Shown: positions 1 through 10,060 of the stretch, one piece after another | Numbering within the stretch: position 1 is the first letter of the stretch | How the letters are laid out: the number at the start of each line of letters is the position of its first letter | DNA from: Prorocentrum cordatum | Taxonomy: Eukaryota; Sar; Dinophyceae; Prorocentrales; Prorocentraceae | NCBI GenBank assembly: GCA_963575745.1 | Contig: CAUYUJ010008546.1 | Location: 80,469 to 144,468 of the forward strand | Length of the DNA stretch: 64,000 bases | Direction of reading: 5' to 3' | Translations under genes and position numbers: made by a program | The notes under the pieces: generated by a model | The model's database searches: none | What the model saw: only the letters and a program-made list of their open reading frames with translations | Told to the model about the DNA's origin: nothing

Positions 1-454
1 AGCGTGAGTTGCAGCCCGCCGAGGAGAAGATGCCACATCCACTCTATGTGGCAGGGGTCGGCAATCGGTCACAGCAGGCGCGATAGGAGGTGGACTGCCC
101 CATCGCTGTCACCTCTCGCGAGGGCGTGGCCTCTCAGCGCAGCGTGCGCGCCCCAGCTGTGGAGGGCGACGGTGCTGAACTCCCGGCTCTCCTGGGCCTC
201 CAGTCCACGCAGGCCAGCGACGGAGTCGTCGAGACAGGCGTGAACCACGAGCGCCTGACCTTCCCTGGCAAGGGCGGCAACGAGGTCACTTGGAGCCCCG
301 GCGCCGTCCACTTCGACCTCGAGTCGGCGCCGACTTCGACACGTTGCGGCCGCCCTCGGGGGGCCTACCGCCCAAGCAGATCGCGCTACTGGCGGTGGGC
401 AAGGACAGTCGGCCTCAGGACGATGACGACGGCCGCGTGTTCGGGAAGCTGAAG

Positions 455-884
455 GTTAAGCTCCTGGGCCCCAACGCCTCGCCGCCAGCGAAGGCCACGG
501 CGGAGGCGGCTGGCTGCGACATCAGCCAGCGCGGACATCAGTGTATCGTCCCAGGGACGTGAGCTGGTACCCACAGGTTTTGCTGCACTTGCGCCGCCTG
601 GGACCTGCCTCAGGATCGCGCCGCGCTCGGGCCTCGCCATCAAGGGTATCGACGTCGCCGCCGGTGTGATCGACCCAGACTACCGCGGCGAGATCAAGGT
701 CCTCTTGGTCAACAGCGGCCCGCGCGACTATGTAGTGCAGCAGGGCACTCGGATAGCCCAGCTCATACTGGAGCGCATGATCACGAACTCCGAGGTGCAG
801 ATCGTGGATCACCTCCCTTCCTCGGCCCGCGGCTCCAATGGCTTCGGACACACAGGCCTTGTGTACCTCAGCGGGATAACATAA
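455..884 (+). pseudogene. dUTPase domain, frameshifted
   Basis: dUTPase hydrolyses dUTP to dUMP and keeps uracil out of DNA; some retroelements carry a copy. All five family motifs can be read, in two frames. Motif 1 (AEAAGCDIS) is near 508-535. After a shift of one base near 556-560 come ELVPTG, motif 2 (APRSGLAIK), motif 3 (GIDVAAGVIDPDYRGE, with the nucleotide-binding Asp region), motif 4 (GTRIAQL) and the glycine-rich motif 5 (NGFGHTG) near 838-858. It ends at a TAA at 882-884. The size fits a trimeric dUTPase. The single frameshift makes it non-functional as it stands, unless it is a sequencing error. Its place upstream of copia-type pol domains suggests it belonged to the polyprotein. 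Confidence 0.8.
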
Positions 885-2312
885 TCTATCGGTGCAAATT
901 TGAGTTTTTCGTCCCTTGGAGCCCCAGACCTCGTCGGGCATGCCATCGTCCATGATGGTGGCGGTGCCGACCTGCCACGCTAGGAAACGGCGGGGCGGGC
1001 ATCGGCGGCCGGCCCAACAGGGCCAGGTTGCGCCGCCTGGGTCTTAGAGAGAGGCAGAGGCACCGTTCAAGCACTACAAGGGCACGGCATGGACGTCCAC
1101 AGGCGCAGCGACTTTGCGGCTGCCACCGGGTCCATGCTGGGAGGCACGTGGCCTGCCACTCGCTACGGCTTCATCTGGATCGCGTGCAACAGCTGCCAAC
1201 GCCTTGCTGCGCACTCTTCCACATTGGGCGTCTCGAGCCAAGGCCATGGGCACCAGGATCGTGATCTTCGGCGTTCACGGACCTCATTGGCGACTACCCG
1301 TGGTCGAGAACTTGGTTAGCACGCAGGTCCTCTACGCCAGCAGGCGCCGGGCATGTCGCAAGCCCCTGGTACTGCCTACGCCTGGTGCGAGGTGCAGTGC
1401 GGTTGCCTTCGCAGCGTTGACCGGCGAGCAGGTCCCCAGCCAGCTCTGCCGGTGGCCCATCAAGCTTGTGGAGCGCGTCAACGACTGGCACGCCTCGGAC
1501 AAGACGGCCTACGCGAACCTGATGTGCAGGGAGTTGCTTCTCATTGCGCCTTGCTGCCGATGTTCCTCTACGGTGTCGCACCACCTGGGCGCCAAGTCGA
1601 ACAAGAGCTCAAGACACAACGGCAGTGCGGCATCACGAGGGACAACGGCAGTTTGCTCACCAGACTCGAACACCATATCCAGTCCAGGTGGTGGGCGCAG
1701 CGGGGGCAACGCCAGACAGCAATCCAGCCGAGGCGACGAAAGGAACAACGGAAACCCACCATTTTCGACCGGAAGTGGTCGGTGTATCCCGGCGGCCAGT
1801 CAAGGTCACAAGCCAGGACACGACAAGAAGACAGTGTGCAGCAACCGTGTTGCCAGCGTCGAACCGAGGCAAGGGCAGTCGGGCGGAGATTTCGGGAAAG
1901 CAGTGGGAGCGGAAAGGGCGTCCCAACCTGCAATGCGAAACCCTGGGATCCAGGGTGCGAGGAGCGACCGCGACGATCCCGCGTGCCCGACGGGCGAGCG
2001 CATCCGTCAGAAGGCCAAGATCAAGGAGGGGCACGTGCCGAAAGCCAGGAAGCAGCACGTGGAGGACCACCATGACGACTGCGGCACGGACCTCTCAGGC
2101 CTCGCACCTGATCTACTAGAGCTTCCTGCCTCGGCGACTGCGATGGCCCCGAGTACGACGACGATGACTTCTACGACAACTTCGCGTCATGCTGGCCTAC
2201 GTGGTGGTTTCGCGCCTCTTCGCCGCCAGACGTCGTCGTCGGAGGTGCTCAAACCATCGCGTGCCATGCACTCACCAAGTTCTTCACCTACCTCGCCACC
2301 CTTGACTACGGC
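885..2312 (+). other. GC-rich stretch without recognisable domains, probably retroelement polyprotein remains
   Basis: Overlapping open frames exist, the longest at 1114-2478 on the + strand, but they are Arg/Ser/Pro-rich with no motif I can name. Position between the dUTPase and the methyltransferase-like domain suggests decayed polyprotein or spacer. A short stretch near 1441-1520 (SQLCRWPIKLVERVN) has normal-looking amino acid composition and may be real polyprotein sequence. Confidence 0.35.
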
Positions 2313-3047
2313 GTGGACATCGTGGAGATCTGCGGAGGTGGGGCTCGGACCAGCACGGAGGCGGTCAGGAGACACCTCAAGGCCGGCGAGAACTTCGACC
2401 TCGTCCTCGGCGTGGACCCCAACGACGGCGAGACCCAGATCGCCGTGGCGCGCTACGTGCGGCAGTGCGGGCCCATGATCATCATCATGGCGCCCACCTG
2501 CAGGCCCTTCGGCAGATGGGCCAACTGCAACTACTGGCGCAACTACGACACCTGGAAGGAGTCGTGCGACGACGCGGCGCCACGCGGCCATCTAGTCAAG
2601 ATCCAGATCGAGTTTGGCGGCTACTCCGTGAACGAGCAGCCCGAGGCTTCGAGGCTCTATGCCGAGCCCCCTTGGCCGAACGTGTTGGCCACTCCGGGCG
2701 TCGAGAGCATCGTCTTCGACCAGTGCCAGCTCGGCCTCAAGGACAGCCGAGGCGGCATCCTCAGGAAGGCCACTCAGCTGTTGTCGAACGCCCCAGAGAT
2801 CCTGGACCAGTTCGAGGGCCTACGATGTCCAGGACCTCACGCGCACGTGCACATAGAGGGCCGCAACAGCCACGACGCCCAGATCTGGCCATGGCGAATG
2901 GCCGAGCGGCTAGTCCAAGGCATTGTTGACCTGCGCCGCAGACTCAGGCGCGCGGCTGGTGCGGACCATGTTCAGGCCAGCGTCGCCTCAGCTTCAGTGT
3001 ATCCCGCCGTGGCCTCGGGAGCCGCAGAAAGGGGATATCAGACGTGA
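2313..3047 (+). pseudogene. Methyltransferase-like domain of copia-type polyprotein
   Basis: 244-residue open segment with the layout of a SAM-dependent methyltransferase. VEICGGG at about residues 4-10 resembles the glycine-rich SAM loop. LGVDPND at about 32-38 supplies the acidic residue after strand 2. MAPTCRPFG at about 60-68 lies where C5-cytosine methyltransferases have PPC, so the catalytic-type Cys is kept while the second Pro is Thr. Downstream are a NEQPEAS segment, FDQCQLGL, RKATQLLSN and HAHVHIEG, blocks that recur in algal copia-like polyproteins. I do not see the later cytosine-methyltransferase QxRxR motif, so substrate and activity are open. The segment stays open about 100 residues past the last conserved block. 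Its first Met may be internal to the polyprotein. Confidence 0.6.
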
Positions 3048-3156
3048 AGTTGCAGCCGAGCGAGCCCGATATACGCGCAGCGGCTGCAGGCGCAACTTGA
3101 GGGCTGACTCGCCAATGCGCTAGAGGGATCCGGCCACCTGCCGATTCCCACATGCG

Positions 3157-3807
3157 GTGCCGGTCCACTGGGAGTGCCCTGGCTGCAAGGCGGAGAAGTT
3201 GCGCGACCATCCGCTCCACAACGGCATCTTCAGCCAGTGCCGCTTCGCCGACTCTCGCGTCCGACCCCGTCCTCGTACGGGGCGACATCCGCGAGCACCA
3301 GCGGTGCCCGGAGGGCCCCATCCTTCCAGCGACGCGCGGGCGCAGCTACCGGGCGGTGCAGACCTTGGTGCTGCCGACGAGGCAGCCCTTCCAGAACGAG
3401 CTGGACCTCCTGCTGCCGCCGCCGCTGGGTCTTCAGACGGCCCCGCCGCTGCTGCTCCAGAAGATGAAGGAGGCCACGGCCATGCTGTTGGGCCTCTTCC
3501 AGACAGAGCTCGGTTGCGGGCCTCACCAGCCCAGGTTTCTCGGCGCCTAGCCAAAAAGGCCGCCGACGCGTCAGTGGGGAACCCGGGGCCAGCAGACTGG
3601 GCGCGTTTCGACGTGACCACGTCGCTACGAGCACTTCGCAGCAATTCTTGCGACACAAGGATGAGGGAGCTGCGAAAGCTGCACCTCCTGTGGTGGCACG
3701 CCACCAAGGAGGAGATGTTGCGCGCCTTGAGGGCCGCCAACGTGAACCAGGATGTCGTCGACCTCATCCCGACGGTCGTGAACAACTGTCGTGAGTGTCG
3801 CAAATGA
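3157..3807 (+). pseudogene. Integrase N-terminal zinc finger region (HHCC), with nonsense stop
   Basis: The end of this segment has the pre-integrase HHCC signature: LRKLHLLWWH (His-x4-His) near 3676-3705 and NNCRECRK (Cys-x2-Cys) near 3781-3804. In the family the finger binds zinc and helps multimerise integrase on DNA ends. The stop TGA at 3805-3807 sits where related elements have Trp just after the CxxC, and the same frame continues straight into the integrase core, so a TGG to TGA change is likely. The first ~120 residues are low-complexity Pro/Ala/Arg and may be degraded linker. Confidence 0.65.
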
Positions 3808-4335
3808 CTACCGCCAGCGCACCAGACAGTACCGACCCTACGCCTGTCCACCAGCATCAACCAGCACGTCGAGTGCGACATCATGTTCTGCAAGGACCGC
3901 ATTGTGTTCCACCTGATCTGCTGCGCCTCCAGGTGACATAACGGCCAAGAGATCAGCGACAGGCGCGACTCCACGATGCTGACCGCGATCGACAAGTCGT
4001 GGGTGCAGCTGTTCGGAGCTATGGAACAGCTCATCGTGGACGGCGAGGGCGGCATGGCGACCTCGAAGTACTTCGACGAGGGACTCGAGCGTCGAGGTAT
4101 CTCCCTGCGCGCGCGGGCGCCCAGGCAGCACGCGCGCTTCATAGAGCGACGCGGCGCGATCTTGCGCCATGCTCTGCACGCCACCGAGGAGCAACTGGAG
4201 CGAGAGAGCCTTGCGGCGAACTTCGACTCCATGCTGGCGAACGCCATCTTCGCCGGCAACAGCCTCACGCATGCAGGCGGCGTCGCGCCATGCAACGTGG
4301 TGTCGGACTTCGGCCCAGCATGCTGCCGCCGCTAG
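3808..4335 (+). pseudogene. Integrase catalytic core, with stops
   Basis: DDE-type retroviral-family integrase core in the same frame as the upstream finger. NQHVECDIMF near 3859-3888 carries the first Asp, VDGEGGM near 4036-4056 the second acidic position, and the later segment ARFIERRGAILRHAL near 4132-4176 holds the Glu-containing helix typical of copia elements. In-frame stops occur at 3934-3936 (TGA) and 4333-4335 (TAG). Near 4310-4335 a neighbouring frame reads PSMLPPLE, which fits the usual text after the core, so small indels are also present. Confidence 0.7.
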
Positions 4336-4950
4336 AGGTCGACACAGGGTGCGGACGAATCTGGCCATGCCGATGAGTCCAATCCTGCTTCTCCTGGTGG
4401 TGAGACTCAGCCCAGCCGACTGCGGTGGCGCATTCGCGAGATCGCACTGCAGCGCATGATCGAGGCGACCTCGATAGCACGCGTCAACCGTGCCCTCCGG
4501 ACGCGCACCCAGCCGTCCGGCGAGGGCCAGTTCAACATCGGTGACGTCGTGGAGATCCATCGGCCGCCCGACGCCAAGGATGTTGCAGGCTGGGCAGGCC
4601 CAGGGGCGATCACTGCAGTGGATCCGGCGCGCGGGAAGGTCACTGTCAAGTACCGCCGCGCCGCGGTGAATTGCAGATGGCAGGGCGTCCGTCATTTCAT
4701 CGGCGCGGTCTACGACGACCTCGGCGCCGGGATGACACGCGCCAGCCTGGCGTGGATTGTGGTCGAGGCTTTCATCGAGCACATCCAGGAAGCCAGGAAG
4801 GAACAGGAGCTCGCATTTTCGGCCATGGGGAGGACGGCGGCAACGTCAGCCTCACCGAGCAGGCTCGACAGAAGCCCGAGGTCTTCCAAGCCCTACGCAA
4901 CCTTGCCCACAGGTGCTTTCAGCTGTCAGACGTTCGCGCCATACGTCTGA
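4336..4950 (+). pseudogene. Integrase C-terminal SH3-like domain
   Basis: The frame of the core resumes after the TAG at 4333-4335 and reads through RIREIALQRMIEATSIARVN, then FNIGDVVEIHRPP, DVAGWAGPGAI, GKVTVKYRR and QGVRHFI. This is the small beta-barrel DNA-binding domain at the C-terminus of retroelement integrases: a GDxVE strand, a GWxGP loop and a terminal vRH. The reading after about 4830 no longer looks like integrase. Confidence 0.65.
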
Positions 4951-5722
4951 TCCGAGGCCAGAAACAGGTTGGCGCCTGGCCAGGCTGCTCCCGCAGTCTG
5001 GTCATTTGGTGGTTTCCCAAGGACCCCTGCGACGCGCAGCAGATGCACTTCAACAGCGTGCACTTCCACTCGTACTCCTTGGTCGGTGACGCCTGGAAGA
5101 ACGCCCGCATCCTGCAGTTTATTCTGGGCGATGAGCCACTTATGGCAGCAGACGTCGGTTTAGAGCCTGAAGGCGAGATTGGACACCATGTTGTCGGATC
5201 TCATGAAGATGCTGCGTCGACTGCGGAAGGGGGATCATCCTCAGCGCTCTCAGTCATGCCCGAGGGCGACGAGAGTGACTTCTCCGGCCACATCCAGAAG
5301 GTGATGTTAGCTGTGTGGCAAGAGGTCGAGCATGCCGACGACCTCGCCAGCGTGCTCATGAAGGACGGCTGCGAGGAACACCAGCAGCAGGTCTACGCAG
5401 CCATCGAGCACGCTGCGGCCGGCATGGGCCGTCGGCCCTCCGAATGGCCATCATGCCTTGAGACTGAGCGTCAGCGCCAGGCGATCCACGAGAGGTGCCA
5501 CTACTACCTTCCTGGGGCCCCGGTGGCCGAGTATGCCACGCTGGAGGAGGGCGATGATCAAGGTCCACGCGTGGAGCTAGCTGTACCTTGACCCCGGAGT
5601 GTGTGAAGCATTCCTGAGCACGCAGACCGAGATGAGCGACCATGTCGACTCATCATCGTGGACAGCTGCGCTTAACGTCTACGCCGCCGTGAAGACCGCG
5701 GTAATCAAGCGCGACACCGACG
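4951..5722 (+). pseudogene. Linker between integrase and reverse transcriptase
   Basis: A different frame is open to 5591 and contains acidic, Glu/Ala-rich sequence (EGDESDFSGHIQKVMLAVWQE near 5260-5320) with normal coding composition. Copia-like elements have a variable linker here. It ends at TGA 5589-5591 and coding resumes in yet another frame at about 5723. No catalytic motif is visible. Confidence 0.45.
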
Positions 5723-7534
5723 TTGCTCACTAAGGAGGAGGTGTCTAGGCTGCCCCAAGAGGTTGCCGCAGCCATCTTGGAGGAGCTCACCATCTGGGTC
5801 AAGTACAAGTGTTTCGAGCGACGACCCCTTCGAGGAGCTCGGGATGTCATGGGTTCCCGCCGCGTCTTCAAGTGGAGGCACCGCAATAATGCGGAGGGCA
5901 AGATGGTGTGCATTATCAGATGGCGGATGGCACTGCGGGGCTTCGGAGACATAGGCGCGGGGGCGCTGGAGACGTTCGCTGGGGCAGCCAAGCGTTCGTC
6001 TCAGCGCTTCCTGTCTTCGGGGGCGGCTTGCGCGCCAGACTGGGTTTATGTTGCCGTGGGCGTGGAGAAGGCCTTCCTGCAAGGGATGACTTGCGAGGAG
6101 ATGCAGGGGCAGGGCGAGGCGCCTAGGGAGGTCAACTTCACGCTACCTCCCGGCAGCGCCGCGATACTGCGGAAGGTGCCCGGCGACGAGGACTTCGACG
6201 AGAAGACGGAGTGCCTCCATTGCATCATGCCAGGCACAGGCTGCAAGGATGCTCCGCGGGCTCCGCGGGCGTTCTCCATGAAGCTCGCCCGGGTCGCGCG
6301 CTCTCCAGAGTGCAGCGCCAAGCCGACGCGCTGGGGCCCGGAGCTCGAGGTCAAGTATGAGGCACCTACGAGCCATGCTCACGGCGTCTCAGAGCTAGTG
6401 CGCATGCTATCCAAGCACGTGGACGACCTGAATATAGCTGGGCAGAATCAACGCGTGGACCAGCTGATCTCTCACATCGAGAGCGTTTTTGGCAAGATGA
6501 AGGGTGACTGGGGGGACTTCGCCAGCTGCGGCGCCCACCAGAGCCGCGCCGCGGACGGCGCGGTCACCCTAGACCAGGACGAGTACATCGACGCGCTGAT
6601 TCCTATCAGGCACGTCGACCTGGTCAAGGCCAAGGCGGATCAGCCGGCCACTGGTCCGCTCCCAGACCTATTCGTATCTCTCTTGGGAGCAGTAGCCTAC
6701 GCGCTACTTGCGCAACACCTTGTGGCTGTGTACGTAGTCGCGCTGCTGAGAGCCAAGAACAAACTGCTCATCAGACACGTGATGCAGCTCAACTCAGTCG
6801 TTCTGGCCATGCAGAAGCTGAAGGCACGCATCGTCTTCCCAGCGATGAAGTGCAGCAAGCGACTGGTCGTGCACAGCGACGGCTCCTTCAAGAGGGCAGG
6901 GGAGACGGGGTGCGGCATGCGCGGCGCCGTGTACATGCGCATGGGCACGCGCCCCAAGACGGGCAAGGAGGTCTGCCACCTGCTGGATGCCATCAGCAGA
7001 TCACACAAGCTTGTGTGCAGGCCCTCCTTCGGCTCAGAGCTGCTCGCGGCTTGCGGCGCAGCTGACGGGGTGCAGCAGTGCCTCCTCGCCCTGCGTGAGA
7101 TGGTGCCCGGCCCGGCCACCGCGGAGGAGATCCGGCGGCTGCGGGGGGAAGGGGCCTGCGCCATCCCGGCCGAGCTGGTCGTGGACGGCATGTCGGTCTT
7201 CGCGGCCTTGCTGTCCGACCCCGTCCGGCCGCCATCCGAGAACTCGATGGCCGGCCATCTCTGGTGGCTGAGCGACCAGCTTCGCACCGAGCAGCTCGAA
7301 GACATGCTGTGGTGCGACACCCCAGACATGGGGGCCGACCCGATGACTAAGGGAAGCATCGGTCGGGGCCTCGTCCTGGGAGTCATGACTGGCCATGCCA
7401 GTGATATTCATCCGACGGTGCGCTTCAGCGACGAAAAGAGGAAGAAGAGCGCGCCGAGCAGCCAGCACTCGAGGCTGAACAACAAGCCCAGTGCAGGCAC
7501 AGAGACTGATGGAGCTGCGCAACCTGAACGGTGA
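5723..7534 (+). pseudogene. Copia-type reverse transcriptase and RNase H, motif A Asp lost
   Basis: 603-residue open segment, the best-kept part of the element. The RVT_2 fold is shown by MGSRRVFKWR, RWRMALRGFGD, AVGVEKAFLQG at about residue 111 and KHVDDLNIAG at about residue 229, which is the YVDD box. RNase H follows: HSDGSFKR at about 385, then RPSFGSELLAAC and MGADPMTKG near 540, the usual copia ending. The expected motif A is VDVEKAFLQG; here the Asp is Gly (GGC), removing one metal ligand, so polymerase activity should be abolished even though the frame is open. The nominal start is an alternative codon and no promoter is claimed; in the element this would be part of a polyprotein. Most of the ~50 residues after 7400 look like tail. 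Confidence 0.8.
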
Positions 7535-8113
7535 GCAGACTGCGACAACGACGCCGTGCAGCCAGCCTCAGCAGACAAGCCCCGGAGTAAGACATCATGC
7601 TCCTGGCCTCCATATCAGCGAGGGGGGCCGTGCCTTTTTGCCGGCTCTCCACAGACAGTGAGGGGAGACAACGCTCCATGGGTGTTGTTCCAGGCGGATC
7701 CTTTTGGCAGGCGCGCCAGGAGTTGAGCGCCTGCGACTGCGCGGAGCTCCCCCCGGCGCAGCTCCTCGGCCCGCAGACCTTCGACGTGCGCTTCCTGGAG
7801 CTGTGGGCCAGACCCGAGGCAGGCTAGCAGGGCGGGGTTGGTCTCTTGGTGGAAGTGTAACTGCTTCTACCGAGGGAACAATGGACGTGTTTGAGCCCCA
7901 GACTCGGACGGACCCACGTCAGGTCATCCCTGCCTTTCGCTGCCCCTGCTCTGTTTCACCCGCCTCTCTCCCGCTGCCTTTTGGGCCCTGAGCCTGGCCA
8001 GGCTTAGCGCCCGCATATGCGCCTAACAGCACCGCGTACCGCATGCGTCGCTCTCGTAAAACAGAGCGCACAGTCTCTTCTCTTTCTTACTTGTTACTCT
8101 AGTCTTCGCCGAC
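7535..8113. other. Sequence between retroelement and 101-bp repeat; no gene seen
   Basis: Short open frames only. A near-perfect inverted repeat, CTGAGCCTGG followed directly by CCAGGCTTAG, lies at about 7989-8008. If the retroelement has a 3' LTR it would be here, but I see no second copy in the window to prove it. Confidence 0.4.
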
Positions 8114-9401
8114 TGTGGGGGCTGCGATCTGCGAAACTGTCGCCACTTTCGAGGGCTGCTGGTGGCTCCTGCGGAGTGAGGCGCCGCGCGGACCTGAGCG
8201 GGGCCTCGCCGTCCCTGGGGGGCTGCGATCTGCGAAACGGTCGCCACTTTCGGGGGCTGCTTGTGGGTCCTGCGGAGTGAGGCGCCGCGCGGGTCGGAGC
8301 GGGACCTCGCCGTCCTTGGGGGGCTGCGATCTGCGAAACGGTCGCCACTTTCGAGGGCTGCTGGTGGGTCCTGCGGAGTGAGGCGCCGCGCGGGCATGAG
8401 CGAGACCTCGCCGTCCCTTGGGGGCTGCGATATGCGAAGCTGTTTCCACTTTCGAGGGCTGCTGGTGGGTCCTGCGGAGTGAGGCACCGCGCGGATCTGA
8501 GCGGGACCTCGCCGTCCCTGGGGGGTTGCGATCTGCGAAACTGTCGCCACTTTCGAGGGCTGCTTGTGGGTCCTGCGGAGTGAGGCGCCGCGCGGATCTG
8601 AGCGGGGCCTCGCCGTGCCTAGGGGGCTGCGATCTGCGAAGCTGTCGCCACTTTCAAGGGCTGGCCGTCCCTGGGGGGCTGCGATCTGCGAAGCGGTCGC
8701 CACTTTCGGGGGCTGCTTGTGGGTCCTGCGGAGTGAGGCACCGCGCGGATCTGAGCGGGACCTCGCCGTCCTTGGGGGGCTGCGATCTGCGAAACTGCGA
8801 AACCGTCGCCACTTTCGACGGCTGCTGGTGGGTCCAGCGGAGTGAGGCACCGCACAGATCTGAACGGGACCTTGCCGTCCCTGAGGGGCTGCGATATGCG
8901 AAGCTGTCGCCACTTTCGAGGGCTGCTGGTGGGTCCTTCGGAGTGAGGCACCGCGCGGATCTGAGCGGGACTTCGCCGCCCCTGGGGGGTTGCGATCTGC
9001 GAAACTGTCGCCATTTTCGAGGGCTGCTTGTGGGTCCTGCGGAGTGTGGCGCCGCGCGGATCTGAGCGGGACCTCGCCGCCCCTGGGGGGTTGCGATCTG
9101 CGAAACGGTCGCCACTTTCGAGGGCTGCTTGTGGGTCCTGCGGAGTGAGGCGCCGCGCGGATCTGAGCGGGACCTCGCCGTCCCTGGGGGGCTGCGATCT
9201 GCGAAACGGTCGCCACTTTCGAGGGCTGCTTGTGGGTCCTGCGGAGTGAGGCACCGCGCGGATCTGAACGGGACCTCGTCGTCCCTGGGGGGCTGCGATC
9301 TACGAAGCTGTCGCCACTTTCGAGGGCTGTTGGTGGGTCCAGCGGAGCGAGGCACCAGGCAGATCTGAGCGGGACCTCGCCGTCCTTGGGGGCTGCGAGC
9401 C
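8114..9401. repeat. 101-bp tandem repeat, about 12-13 copies
   Basis: The unit starts GGGGGCTGCGATCTGCGAAA and continues through a CGCCACTTTCGAGGGCTGCT block and a GGAGTGAGGC block. Successive GCTGCGATCT starts at 8121, 8222, 8323 and 8425 give a 101-bp period. One unit near 8640-8690 is shortened and one near 8790 has a small duplication of GCGAAACT. As 101 is not a multiple of three, a frame open through one unit must be open in all three phases, which explains long open frames on both strands. I treat these as by-products, not genes. Confidence 0.95.
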
Positions 9402-9950
9402 TCACGAATGCCGCTCACAGAAATGTATGCGCCCATGCCACGTCATCACTTCCGTATAACGTCTCCAAGCTACTCGTGCCCAGCATTGCGCAGGGGTTGG
9501 GTACGTCGCCAGGGTATTTTTTGGAGCATCGCCGGCGGCGCCGCTCCTGGCGCGCTCCGCGCGCCAGGGAGGGGGATCAAGCGCCGATCCAAGAAAAAAT
9601 GCGAACCTCAGAGAATTCTGTCTATGCAGTTTTTGTATTATTATAGGGCGGTTGGCCACACGAGTTGCTTCCGTGAAGCCTTTGGGATGGCGGCGTCGGA
9701 GTTGTGGCGAACTCACAATTCTTCAAGCTTCTCCCGACAGCACTTGGGCCAGTGGCACCATCGGCGGCATGTTTTTTAATGGTAGCGTTTGATGTTGACA
9801 GCGGTCAGGCGCAGGAGTACTCGTTCATGCAGTAAGACCCTCATGCAGAACGACATGTTTGTGCGAAGATTACAAGGGAAATCGTTGGTCTGAGACAGGC
9901 ACGTCTCGAGGGATCCTTTTATCCTTATTCGTAGCAGTGGTATTGCAATT
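9402..9950. other. Unique sequence with a perfect GC hairpin; no gene seen
   Basis: No convincing coding sequence. At 9546-9568 a 10-bp perfect stem (CCTGGCGCGC / GCGCGCCAGG) surrounds a 3-base loop. The rest is ordinary mixed sequence leading into the GGA microsatellite. Confidence 0.5.
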
Positions 9951-9961
9951 TGTGTGTGTGT

Positions 9962-10060
9962 GGGAGGAGGAGGAGGAGGAGGAGGAGGAGGAGGAGGAGG
10001 AGGAGGAGGAGGAGGAGGAGGAGGAGGAGAAGGAGGAGGAGGAGGAGGAAGAGGATACGG
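9962..10060. repeat. (GGA)n microsatellite
   Basis: Almost uninterrupted GGA triplets followed by GGAGGAAGAGG variants. It gives Glu-, Arg- or Leu-homopolymer open frames depending on strand; none is taken as a gene. Confidence 0.97.

Larger units (their letters stand above)
440..7534 (+). mobile_element. Decayed copia-like retrotransposon pol region with added dUTPase and methyltransferase-like domains
   Basis: A run of retroelement domains on one strand in Ty1/copia order, integrase before reverse transcriptase. From 5' to 3': dUTPase, a methyltransferase-like domain, integrase HHCC finger, integrase core, integrase C-terminal SH3-like domain, a linker, RVT_2-type reverse transcriptase and RNase H. 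The pieces lie in different frames and are broken by stops and frameshifts, so this is a dead copy. No LTRs were found: the 5' part may lie outside the window, and 7535-8110 shows no obvious LTR. About 900-2300 should hold gag/protease or spacer sequence, but I recognise no zinc knuckle or protease motif there. Assigning all parts to one element is inference from order, strand and spacing. Cytosine methyltransferases captured by dinoflagellate retrotransposons are established in the literature. Confidence 0.75.

Noticed and set aside
8023-9405. 460-residue open frame on the - strand
   Set aside because: Made of the 101-bp tandem repeat, which is open in several frames at once; no domain.
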